64,000 bases of DNA from positions 16,021,001 through 16,085,000 of the forward strand of contig CM042020.1 in NCBI GenBank assembly GCA_023525975.1. The letters are read 5' to 3'. Position 1 is the first letter of the stretch. Each line of letters starts with the position of its first letter. Below the pieces are notes generated by a model that was given only the letters and a program-made list of their open reading frames with translations, made no database searches and was not told where the DNA came from. Shown in pieces: positions 44,048 through 55,444 of the stretch. The DNA comes from Smallanthus sonchifolius (Eukaryota; Streptophyta; Magnoliopsida; Asterales; Asteraceae). A program made the position numbers and the translations under genes.

Positions 44048-47000
44048 TTGTCGTGCAGATCGTGTATGTTCTCAACTCCCGTCGAGGAGGTTCTTGAGCC
44101 GTCTTCCGAGCCGGAGCGTGATCTTCATCGGAGATTGCGAGCCCGTTCCCGATTTGTGGCCCGGTTACTCGAGTTTGACGAGGTTGTTGTTGACGAGGTT
44201 GTTGTTGACAAGGTTGTTGTTGACGAGGTAGAGGAGATGGCGAACGAGGATGCGGGTCGGACGCTTTTGGATTTTGGCAAACCGACACTTGAGGGTTTGG
44301 AGTCGAGCATCAATAGGCCGACGGTTGGAGCACATCAGTTCGAGATCAAATCCAGCATTATACAGATGGTGCAGAACATGTGTCAGTTCGATGGCAAGGA
44401 TCATGAGGATCCTAATACTCATTTGGCCGGTTTCTTAGAGATTTGCGCCACTTTCAAAATTCGTGACGCTACCGACGATGCTATTCGGCTCCGGTTGTTC
44501 CCGTTTTCCTTACGGGATCGAGCCAAGGCTTGGTTACTGTCACTTCCTCCTAGGTCCATTAGTACTTGGGACCAGATGGCTGCTAAATTCTTAGAAAAGT
44601 ACTTCCCTCCGGAGAAAACATCGAAGTTGAGGGCTAGGATTCTTTCTTTCCAGCAGGACGACGGGGAGACGATCTATGAGGCGTGGGATAGATTCAAGGA
44701 ATTGATGAGGAAGGTTCCCCACCATGGATTGTTGAAGTGGCAGCAGTGTGAGACCTTTTATAATGGTTTGGAGATGACCGGGAAGCATCTGATTGATGCA
44801 TACGCGGGTGGAGATATTGGAACAAAGACACCACAGGAGGCGTATGACTTGCTAGAGAAGGTGGCAGCAAAGAGCTACACTCAGCATACTTCCCGAGCGA
44901 GAACCCAGAGGCAGGGTGTCCATCACGTGGATGGAATTACCTCTTTAGCTGCCCAGGTGGAAGCACTTTCCACCAAGATTGATCAGATGCATGTCCACAA
45001 GGCCCAGTCCTTGTATGAGTTCTGTGGTGGGGCGCATCCCACGAGTACTTGTCAGGTTGGGGATCAGGGGGCCCACGAGCAGGTTGATTTCATGTCTAAC
45101 CAGAATCGTCCCTAGAATAATCCCTACAGCAACACATATAATCCGGGGTGGAGGAATCACCCGAATTTCAGTTGGAAGTCTGGTAACAACAGCCAGCAAC
45201 CACCCGGATTCACTCAGCGCCCCCCATTCCAGCATCAGTCCCACCAGTCTCAGGGACAGAGTTCCCAGTTTCGACCTCAGCAGGGCCAGTTTCAAGGCCA
45301 AGGTTCTAGCAGCGGTCCACCACCCGCACCTGAGGGTAAATCCAGTTTGGAGGACATGGTTGCACGGCTACTTGCCAATTCAGAGAGTCAGAATCAGTTG
45401 GCAGAGAAGCAGAACCGGTACATGGAGGAGCGTTTCCACACGCATGAGACTGAATTGAGGAATCAGAAAGCTTCGATCCAAACCATAGAGAACCAGGTCG
45501 GGCAGATCGCGAAGCTTCTTTCTGAGAGACAGCCAGGTGGCCTGCCTAGCAACACTGAGCCCAATCCCAATGCTCATGTGAAGGCCATCACTTTGAGGAG
45601 CGGTAGAGACACAGGACCGGATCCACAGGTTCCTGTGCACGAGCCATCTGAGGAGGAGGTTGTGATTGAGATTCCTGATGAGACACCGCCGAGGGGTAAA
45701 TCGGCGAGCACATCGCGACCCCGCGAGCCTGTGAGAGATTATACTCCCGCCATTCCATACCCAGGCAGATTGAAGAAGCAAAAGATGGATGAGCAGTATG
45801 GTAAGTTTCTAGGGTTGTTTAAGCAGTTGCATATCAACTTGCCATTTGTGGAGGCTCTGGCTCAGATGCCTAAGTATGCGAGATTCTTGAAGGATATCCT
45901 CACGAATAAGAGGAAATTGGAGGAGTTATCTCAGGTGACGCTGAATGAGGAGTGTTCGGCGGTGATTCAGAACAAGCTACCGGAGAAGAGACGAGATCCG
46001 GGGAGTTTTACCATCCCCTGCTTGATAGGTAGCTTGTCGGTTAGCAATGCCTTAGCTGACATTGGTGCTATCATTAACCTCATGCCATATGCGGTCTTTG
46101 CTAAGCTTGAGTTGGGAGAACCTACACCGACACGCATGAGTATCCAGCTGGCCGATCGCTCGGTCAAGTATCCGCGAGGGATAGTGGAGAATATGTTGGT
46201 TAAGGTTGATCGTTTTGTGTTTCCTGTAGACTTTGTGATTCTGGACATGGATGAGGACAAGAATGTCCCTATTATCCTAGGTCGACCATTCCTGGCCACT
46301 GCCAAGGCCCTGATTGATGTGTATTCGGGGAGGCTTACATTGAGGGTGGATGAAGAGGAAGTGACCTTTGATGTAGGGAAATCCATGCAGCATACCCAGA
46401 ATCAGGATGATTCACTCTACTTTGTTGAGGCTGTTTATTCTTGTGTGAGTGATCATCTCCAGGACACAACTGAGGAGGAGTCCCTGGACACCCAGATTGT
46501 AGGGGGGGAGACATTTGATCCAGTTGGTGAGGATCAGTTTGATGAGCAGTTGCATAGCCAGGTGAGCTATGAGTTTCCCCAGTGTTCAGCGGTTTTTGCT
46601 ATGGTTGATAGAGAGTCTGAGCCGATTGAGCGGCCTTCTATTGAGGACCCACCACTTGTTGAGCTTAAGGAGCTCCTGAGCCATTTGGAGTATGCCTTTT
46701 TAGATGGTGAGTCTCAATTACCCGTCATTATCGCCTCTGATTTGACGAGTGATGAGAAGGAGAGGCTACTGGAGGTGCTGAAGCAGCACAAGCAGGCTAT
46801 TGCATGGAGGATTATGGACATTAAGGGAATTAATCCCTCTTTCTATACCCATAAGATCCTTATGGAGGATGACTACGAGCTCGCTGTGCAGCACCAGAGG
46901 AGGTTGAACCCGAACATGCAGGAGGTAGTGAAGAAAGAGGTGATCAAGTTACTGGATGCTGGTTTGATTTATCCCATCTCCGATTCTCCTTGGGTTAGCC

Positions 47001-47073
47001 CGGTTCAGGTTGTCCCTAAGAAGGGAGGCATGACTGTCATCACCAACGAGAGGAATGAGCTGATTCCTACTCG
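44048..47073 (+). pseudogene. Athila gag and protease, one nonsense codon, split by E
   Basis: One frame runs from MSCRSC (or MFSTPVEEV at 44,066) to the insertion point of element E. It holds an Athila-type gag (ARTLLDFGKPTL-like start at about 44,245; capsid QCETFYNGL at about 44,746), an Asn/Gln-rich linker and a protease (ADIGAIINLMPYAVF at about 46,058; IILGRPFLATAKALID at about 46,270). It ends just before the RT. A TAG at 45,113 splits the frame and fits CAG to TAG. Near the N-terminus a 15-bp repeat encodes VVVDEVVVDKVVVDEV. The RT resumes at 57,968 beyond element E. The leader 43,716-44,047 is T-rich and non-coding. Confidence 0.92.
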
Positions 47074-48100
47074 TACAGTGTGACACCCAGCATTTCAGGT
47101 CAATATCCATATTACATAAATGCACGTTCATACTTATTATTTCCTGATATTTTATTTTGACTAAGTAAAGTCAAGGAATCTAGCAAAGGAGTTTATTCCA
47201 TGTTTAGTAATTTTTAAAGAATTACTAGAAAAAGTAAGCAGTATAACCCGACAAAATACGAATGTTAATGGTTAAAATAAATAACCAGAAAAATATATAT
47301 ATATATATATATATTACACAAAATTTACGTTGAACTATAATTTATTTCTAATACTAAATCATATAATATACGTAAAAGTAAAATAATGGACTTTTCGAAG
47401 ACGTTACTATGTAGCGCCACTTTTAGGTACTCACACCTACAAATAATCACCTCAACGAATTATACAAACCAAGATTTCAATATTTTCTTCAACGAGCCAT
47501 AAACTGGTTAAAAATTATAATACCGTGAGAAATCTAAACCGAATTAATTTACCTTTTAAAAACTCTAAATAATATTAAGTTACACTTAAATCAAATAAAT
47601 TGATTCAATTAACTCTAAACCCAATCATCATATCGGCAGAGACAAGTGGGTTTTCCCCTTCAATTTCCTTGACTTTCTCGACCAAACTTCAGAGAATGAC
47701 CATACCTCAAGCCTTAGAAATTCAAGTAAAACCATACCACCTCAATCATTTTTCTCACAATTCCTTTTTATCTCTCATTTTCATACGGCAATTTTCCCAA
47801 TTCTCTTAAATTCAAAGTCGAGTTTATAGGCAAAATCCACCATAATTCGGTGTTTTAAGAAGAATCTCACGTATTCCTAAAGAGAGTTTAGCAAAAGATT
47901 CAAGACCGTTTCTCTGTTCTCTCAAAATCACCATCTCTGCTTAGAGGTAAAAACTCAATAATTTCCATATTATTTTCTTTAAAACCGTAGCTAAACAAAC
48001 AAATCGTTCGAACGCAAGTAAGATAACAAGAAAAGTGTGTCAAATTCAAGATTAAAACATAAAAATATGCAAGACTGATTCTGTCAATCAAAATTTCAGT

Positions 48101-48338
48101 AATCGAAACTAGGAGTTTCGATACCTGTTGTTCAATCGAAACTAGGAGTTTCGATACCTATTACTCAATCGAAACTAGGAGTTTCGAAACCTATTGCCCA
48201 ATCGAAACTAGGTAGTTTCGATACTATTTTTGCCGATCGAAACTAGGTAGTTTCGATACCCAATTTACTCAATCGAAACTAAGTAGTTTCGACATCTGTT
48301 CTGTTAAATCGAAACTAAGAAAGTTTCGATACCTGTTC
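48101..48338 (+). repeat. Hairpin array in E 5' LTR (ATCGAAACT/AGTTTCGAT)
   Basis: Seven units of about 33-36 bp, each with a 9-bp stem (ATCGAAACT and AGTTTCGAT) around a 3-6 nt loop (AGG, AGGT or AAGA), separated by 10-15 variable bases such as ACCTGTTGTTC. It is followed by a perfect GCCCCATGGGGC palindrome at 48,343. Confidence 0.92.
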
Positions 48339-48980
48339 ATCAGCCCCATGGGGCAGTAACTTAGAACTATTTTATAACGAAACGAGTGTTGAAAAACTAA
48401 AAAGACATTTAAACAAAAGCAATCAGATCTGCTAAGTCGGGTGAACAACTTGCGTTTAAGACGGGTAGTCTTAACGTGTATGTTATCCTTGTGTAATTAG
48501 GATACGGATAGGCGAGTCTGCTATTATCCAAATATTTGCTAGCATTCATACTGTCGAGGTGAGTTTCACTAATCCCCTTTTCCTAAAGTTTTGAAATGAT
48601 TTGGGGTGGAGACATACTTGTAAAAGACTTTTGTATATAAATGAATTGAACTAATGATCTGACCGTATGTGTGTATTGAGGGAAAAGTAAAGCGCTTAAA
48701 GTCCTCTGAATAAATTAGTAACCATTAGCTATGGATTTAGCCCGGGATTATATGAATAGTACTATTGGGGGTGACGCCTCCGGTCATGGTTAGTCGCGCT
48801 AACCAGGGGTCCAAATGGCCGAATGACCGCATATCGTCTTACTCGCAGAAAGGCGGGGGGAGGCACAGAATGTTGGGGTTTGGTTACGGTCTCGTACATT
48901 ACATACTATTTTGTATTCCTTGCAAGCTTACAATTGGGGTCAATAGATCGGATTAGTATTCATATTCATTGGTAATATAT

Positions 48981-49285
48981 GCAAAAGGGTGCTGATCAGG
49001 TTAAAATGATCAGGTTTTAAACAAAAGGGTGCTGATCAGGTTAAAATGATCAGGTTTTAAACAAAAGGGTGCTGATCAGGTTAAAATGATCAGGTTTTAA
49101 ACAAAAGGGTGCTGATCAGGTTAAAATGATCAGGTTTTAAACAAAAGGGTGCTGATCAGGTTAAAATGATCAGGTTTTAAACAAAAGGGTACTGATCAGG
49201 TTAAAATGATCAGGTTTTAAATAAAAGAGTTCTGATCAGGCTAAAGTGATCAGGTTTTAAACAAAGGAGTTCTGATCAGGTTTAA
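48981..49285 (+). repeat. 40-bp tandem repeat in E 5' LTR
   Basis: Seven to eight units of ACAAAAGGGTGCTGATCAGG plus TTAAAATGATCAGGTTTTAA. Each holds two TGATCAGG words. The last units are diverged. The 3' LTR has two units fewer. Confidence 0.93.
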
Positions 49286-49670
49286 CAAAGAGTTTTGATC
49301 AGAAAATGATCAGATTTAAACATTGGGTTTATGATAACTCTTTATAATAACTTGTGAACTCACCAACCTCGTGTTGACATTTTTAAGTATGTTTTCAGGA
49401 AATTGAACGTGGTCATCAGGTTAACAATGTAGGATACATGCATGCACGTGGATACGGCTTTTGAGGAGGATTTCTCTTGTATAACTCATGGTCTTGAGTC
49501 ATATTTGCGAAATCTTAAACTTTTGTAAACTCAAGTTGATATTTTGCGATGTAAATATTTTAAACTCGATTATGTATCCAATTACGTGTATGTGTTTGCG
49601 GTAATCATATGCTTTGGAAACCAGTGAATGTTACGCCTCGCGTTTCCGCCTAGGCGGGGTGTGACAGAAC

Positions 49671-49683
49671 TTGGTATCAGAGC
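49671..49683 (+). promoter_or_regulatory. Primer-binding site of element E
   Basis: TTGGTATCAGAGC lies 4 bp after the 5' LTR, the initiator tRNA-Met primer site. Confidence 0.92.
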
Positions 49684-49813
49684 CATTGATTATAGCGAAC
49701 TAGGTGTCTAAAATGGAACCTAGTCTATAATTTAAATTACTCACTAAAAGGTTTTCATTGCATAAGCATTGCATAACCAGTGATTGTGTCATGTGGATAT
49801 TATAGTCACAAGC

Positions 49814-50573
49814 ATGTCGTCACATTCACACTCTGACCCCGTCTCTGACTCTGAATCCAACGAGGAACTTTCCGCCACACGCCCCAAAAATCCGAGTACA
49901 AGTTCGTAGCTCCACACCACCCAATGTTGCCCTGGGAGAACCGCCTATCGTCTACCGAAAGAAAAGCGGAGGACCAGTTATGGTAAAGAGTGCTAGGAAG
50001 AAGGTTCGATTTCCACGCAAGAGAACCCTAGCAGCCCGTGACCCGGAAAACGTGGAGATTGATGAGGAACCACCTAGGCAACGACCCTGTTACCACCCTA
50101 CGGTGGGGACTATCCGTTGGATGCCCCGTACCCTGGCACGATGGAGGGAGATGGAGAGCATTCCCTCTACCTTTGAGCTCGGAGAGTCCTCCAACTCCCC
50201 AACACCCCTACCCCACACTGGGGAAGCGATGGAGCTCACAGTGCCTACATTAGTAGCACGTGTTCATACGCATGAAGAGCGTCTTGATGATCTCCTAGAT
50301 GATATCCGATCACATGGGGATGCAGCCACGCGACTACGTCAAGGGATCGGATCTCGAGTACAGACTCTGGAGGACAACACCCGAGACATACAGGGTGCCG
50401 CTGACTACCTAGAGTTGAGAGCTGATATGGACTGGCAGTTCACTATCACGGTCCGAGACATGGTGGAGACGCTGGAAGAAAGGACTTTGGCTGCAGAATT
50501 TGTGGCTAGGGTTAGCTTTGTCATGGCGGGACTTGCCATGATGATTGGGTTGTACTCCCACTTCTTCTATTAA
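49814..50573 (+). pseudogene. Leader ORF of element E, one frameshift
   Basis: A leader frame starts MSSHSHSDPVSDSESNEE at 49,814 and shifts near 49,890. It continues as the open frame that includes 49,980-50,573, 197 residues from its first Met. The product has an acidic Ser-rich start, basic runs (SARKKVRFPRKR), a Glu/Arg/Leu-rich region likely to form a coiled coil (about residues 90-170 of the 197), and a hydrophobic C-terminus (FVMAGLAMMIGLYSHFFY) that could be a tail anchor. I recognise no family. The start and the acidic-Ser/basic order recall the leader ORF of element B. Confidence 0.5.
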
Positions 50574-50829
50574 ACCTATTATGGGCGGGTTGTGCCCATA
50601 GCACATTATGTAGTTTAAAACTTTGGTACTGATGTGGTCATGAGAACTCATCCATTTTGTATCCTTGTCTTTTGGAACAATGTACTATGCATGTTTTAAC
50701 TATGTATGTGATGGGTTGTGTTGTAATGATGGTTGTTCACGTTTTATGTTGTTGTATCCTTATGTCATGATCTATCATTATTAATATATAATGTTGTTTC
50801 TTTTTAATTGATATGTTAGAAAGAACGTC

Positions 50830-53800
50830 ATGGCACCTAAGCGAAGGACACCACGTGACACTACTGGTGACAACAACGAGACGATTTCCCCAAACATGGA
50901 ACAACTCATAGCACAGCGAGTAGCTGCCGCCATGGAACAATATGAAGCAAACCGAAATAGTGGTGGAGGAAATGGTAGCGGTACCGACGGAGGAGGTGCA
51001 GGAGGTAGCGGTACAGCCGGAGGTTCCGGAGGTAATAAAAATAAATAAGCCATAACACATAGTCATGATCCGAATTAATGACGTTATGACTTGTAATTCT
51101 ACAGATGCTCCAAATAGGAAGTGCACCTACAAGGCCTTCCTATCCTGCAATCCCCGCAGTTTCAATGGCACCGAGGGTGCAGTAGGTCTAATGAGATGGA
51201 TAGAAAAGATGGAGTCGGTAATTGATATTAGTGAATGCACCGCTGACTGCATGGTGAAGTATTCTACATGCATGCTCACTGATAAAGCTTTAACTTGGTG
51301 GAATACTCAAATGAAGACTTTGGGGGAGAGAGACAGCGTATCAATTGTCTTGGGAAGACTTGAAAAACATGATGATTGAGGAATACTGTCCTCAAAACGA
51401 ATTGCAAAACATTGAAACTGAGATGTGGAACCTACAGATGATAGGAGATGATGTGGAGGGGTACACCGACCGTTTTAATGAATTGGCGATTCTAGTACCG
51501 CATATGGTCACACCAGAACATAAACGCGTTGAGAGGTATCTATGGGGCCTTACGCCTCAAATTCGTAGCATGGTAACATCATCTAATCCAATAGATGCCA
51601 ATAGTGCTATAACTTTAGCATTCAAACTAAAGGATGATGCAGTACGTAATGGATTGTTTGAGAGGAAGGAAAATGAGGAAGGTAGATTTGGGGAGAAAAG
51701 AAAGTGGATGGGAAATTCAAGTAACAAGTCTGAGAAGCAAGGGTTTAAGAAACAAGGAACTATGAAAGCTTTTACAGTCAACACAGTGGAAAGAAAGGAG
51801 TATGATAGGGGCCTACCGAGATGTAAGAGGTGTGGAAATCATCATGCCGGTGTGTGCATCAAGTGTGGAAAATGCGACAAGTTTGGTCACACCACTCAAG
51901 CTTATCGAACTAACAACCGAATGGGGAGAATTAAACCGGGATGTTTCATATGTGGTGACCTGAAACACTTCAAGAAGGATTGTCCCAAGTGGAAGAATCA
52001 GAACAACGCTCAGGCACCAGGGAGGGCATTTGTGATGGGTGCAAGGGACGCACGCCAGGACCCGAACATCGTCACGGGTACGTTCCCGATAAATAATCAT
52101 TATGCCTCTGTACTTTTTGATTTGGGTGCGGATATGAGCTTTGTGTCGAATGATTTTAAATCCTTACTCGGTATTAAGGCCAGCAAACTAGATCAAAGTT
52201 ATAAAATTGAATTAGCAGATGGGAAATTAATAGAAACCGAAGAGGTGATTAGGGGTTGTACTTTATGTTTAGAAAACCATACATTTAGTATAGAACTTTT
52301 ACCCGTCGAACTAGGGAGTTTTGATATTGTTATTGGCATGGATTGGTTATCAAAGAATCGTGACGATATCGTATGCTTTGAGAAGATTGTACGTATCCCA
52401 CTACCAAGCGGAGAAATTCTGTCAATTCAAGGCGAAAGGTGCAGAATGATGTTGAAGACGATAAACTGCATGAAAGCTCATAAGTATCTACGCAAGGGTT
52501 ATTGTGCATTCCTGGCTCACATCGTCGAGAAGAAACCCGAAGAACGTCGACTTGAGGACATACCAATCGCCAGAGATTACTCGGAGGTATTTCCCGAGGA
52601 CTTACCGGGATTACCACCATCAAGACAAGTCGAGTTCCGGATCGACCTAGTACCAGGAGCCGCACCAGTTGCATGATCGCCGTATCGTCTAGCCCCTTCC
52701 GAGATGCAGGAACTGTCGAGCCAACTACAAGAATTACTTGAAAAAGGTTTCATAAGACCGAGTTTCTCACCATGGGGAGCCCCGGTCCTGTTTGTAAAGA
52801 AAAAGGATGGAACCTTTAGAATGTGCATTGATTACCGAGAATTGAACAAACTGACAATTAAAAACCGGTATCCTCTTCCTCGAATAGACGATTTGTTTGA
52901 TCAACTTCAAGGTTCCAGTTTCTATTCAAAAATTGATATACGATCAGGGTATCATCAACTAAAAATTCAAGAAGAAGATATACCAAAAACGGCTTTTAGG
53001 ACTCGTTACGGTCACTACGAGTTCCTAGTTATGCCATTTGGTTTGACGAACGCACCGGCCGTTTTCATGGATCTCATGAACCGCGTGTGCAAGCCGTACT
53101 TGGATAAATTCGTGATTGTGTTTATCGATGACATATTGATATATTCACGAACCAAGGAGGAACATGAACATCATTTGAAATTAATCTTGGAACTACTCAG
53201 GAATGAGAAGCTTTATGCCAAATTCTCTAAGTGTGAGTTTTGGATCCAAGAGGTTCATTTTCTCGGACATGTCATCAATAAGAAGGGTATCCATGTGGAT
53301 CCATCCAAGATTGAAGCTATCAAAAACTGGGAAGCACTAAGAACTCCGACTGAGGTGCGTCAATTTTTGGGTTTGGCAGGATATTATAGGCGATTTATCG
53401 AGAATTTTTCAAAGATAGCCTTGCCTTTGACCACGTTAACTCAGAAGGACAAAAAGTTTGATTGGACCGATAAACAAGAATCAGCGTTTCAATTGTTGAA
53501 GCAGAAGCTTTGCAGTGCACCAATCCTATCCCTTCCCGAAGGAACTGACAATTTCATCGTGTACTGCGACGCATCACACCAAGGTCTGGGATGTGTGTTG
53601 ATGCAGAGAGAAAAAGTCATAGCGTATGCATCTAGACAGCTGAAAGTCCATGAGAAAAATTATACGACTCACGATCTGGAATTGGGTGCTGTCGTGTTTG
53701 CACTCAAGATTTGGAGACATTACTTATATGGTACAAAATGTACTATCTTTACAGACCACAAGAGTCTCCAGCACATCTTTAATCAGAAAGAACTCAACAT

Positions 53801-55409
53801 GAGGCAACGTCATTGGGTAGAGCTACTGAATGATTACGACTGTGATATCAAGTATCACCCTGGTAAGGCAAACGTCGTAGCAGATGTCTTGAGTCGTAAA
53901 GAACGGGTTAAAACACTCCGTGTTCGTGCCCTAGAATTGACAATTCATACGAGTCTCACGACTCAAATCCGGATGGCACAACAAGAGGCAATCAAAGAAG
54001 AAAACATTCGGAATGAAACTTTACGAGGAATGATAAAGCAGTTGGAGCAAAAGACAGATGACACTTTATACTTCATGAATAGAATTTGGGTGCCATGTTT
54101 TGGTAACTTACGGGAATTGGTTATGAACGAAGCCCACAAGTCCAGGTACTCCATTCACTCAGGTTCGGATAAAATGTATAAGGATCTGAAAGAACTTTAC
54201 TAGTGGCCGAACATGAAAGGAGAAATTGCTATTTATGTCGGTAAATGCTTGACATGTTCAAAAGTAAAGGCAGAACATCAGAAACCGTCGGGATTGTTAC
54301 AACAACCCGAGATACCTCAATGGAAATGGGAACAGATTTCCATGGATTTCATTACAAAGTTACCCAAGATGTCGAGCGGGTATGACACTATATGGGTAAT
54401 TGTCGATCGTTTGACGAAATCAGCTCATTTTCTACCCATCAAAGAGACGGATAAAACCGAGAAACTTGCAAGGCTTTATATTAAGGAAATTGTGGCTAGG
54501 CATGGAGTGCCAATTTCTATTATCTCTGATAGAGACAGCAGATTCGTGTCCAAAATCTGGAAATCATTACAAGAAGCCATGAGCACACGTCTTGACATGA
54601 GCACGGCATATCACCCACAAACAGATGGTCAAAGTGAAAGGACCATTCAAACCTTAGAGGATATGCTCCGTGCGTGTGCAATTGACTTCGGTGGAAATTG
54701 GGATACTCATTTGTCGCTAGCTGAGTTTTCATACAATAATAGTTACCACACCAGCATCAAAGCCGCTCCGTTTGAGGCTTTGTATGGTCGAAAATGTCGT
54801 TCACCGCTATGTTGGGCAGAAGTTGGTGACAAGCATTTAACCGGTCCCGAGGTTATTCAAGAGACCACGGACAAGATTTTCAAAATCAAGGATCGTCTGA
54901 AGGCCGCCCGTGACAGACAAAAGAGTTACGCGGATAACAGACGAAGACCTTTAGAATTCCAAGTGGGAGACAAAGTCATGTTAAAGGTCTCACCTTGGAA
55001 AGGAGTTGCAAGATTTGGCAACCGTGGCAAGCTTAACCCTAGGTACGTTGGACCGTTTGAAATATTGGCTAGGGTTGGCCCTGTAGCTTACAAGCTCAAG
55101 TTGCCACAAGAACTAAGCAAGATACATGATACGTTTCATGTGTCAAATCTCAAGAAGTGCTTATCAGACGACACATTAATTATACCGCCTGATGAGATTC
55201 ACATAGACGACAAGTTGCACTTCATTGAGGAACCTATGGAAGTCACAGATTGGAAGGTTCAGAGAACAAGGCGCAGCCGTGTTAAGCTGGTCAAGGTACG
55301 TTGGAATTCAAAGCGCGGCCCTGAGTATACGTGGGAGCGGGAAGATAAAATGAAATCCAAGTACCCGTCCTTGTTTACAAACACTCCAAGTCAGAATGAC
55401 AAGAACTGA
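50830..55409 (+). pseudogene. Gag-pol of gypsy element E (chromovirus), disabled
   Basis: Gag starts MAPKRRTPRD. The capsid follows after a frame change explicable by a 73-bp intron (51,032-51,104), then a +1 shift near 51,345. CCHC knuckles (CGKCDKFGHTTQAY, last Cys lost; CFICGDLKHFKKDC), protease, RT (FIDDILIYS at about 53,122), RNase H, integrase (HHCC and DDE regions) and a C-terminal chromodomain-like part (VKVRWNSKRGPEYTWE) lie in order. Defects: TGA at 52,674, TAG at 54,201 where relatives have Trp, and protease DLG in place of DTG/DSG. The stop is at 55,409. It is of the same lineage as element B but diverged in sequence. Confidence 0.93.
51032..51104 (+). other. Candidate 73-bp intron in gag of element E
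   Basis: A GTAATAAAAATAA donor and TTGTAATTCTACAG acceptor enclose 73 AT-rich bp with stops in the gag frame. Removing them leaves gag in frame between GGSG and the capsid phrase RKCTYKAF. Element B has no such segment. It could also be a plain insertion. Confidence 0.4.
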
Positions 55410-55444
55410 ATTTCGGGACGAAATTCTCTGTAACATGGGGAGAA
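55408..55444 (+). promoter_or_regulatory. Pre-PPT hairpin and polypurine tract of element E
   Basis: The AATTTCGGGACGAAATT dyad overlaps the gag-pol stop, then ACATGGGGAGAA abuts the 3' LTR start. It is the same arrangement as in A, B and C. Confidence 0.85.

Larger units (their letters stand above)
47079..49666 (+). mobile_element. 5' LTR of element E (2588 bp)
   Basis: It starts TGTGACACCCAGC and ends GGCGGGGTGTGACA. It contains an (AT)n tract (47,290), a hairpin array (48,101-48,338) and a 40-bp tandem repeat (48,981-49,280). It is 65 bp longer than the 3' LTR, explained by two extra 40-bp units and a short deletion in the last unit. Confidence 0.95.

Noticed and set aside
44125..44422. 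Reverse-strand Ser/Thr- and Asn-rich ORFs in Athila gag
   Set aside because: They are shadows of the 15-bp repeat encoding VVVDE in the forward gag frame.
47600..48091. Short ORFs in both LTRs of element E (also 55,968-56,459)
   Set aside because: They recur in both LTR copies simply because the LTRs are duplicates, and they have no coding features.
48101..48338. CRISPR-like array of spaced palindromic repeats
   Set aside because: The repeats lie inside both LTRs of a plant retrotransposon, spacers are only 10-15 bp and partly similar, and no cas genes are present.
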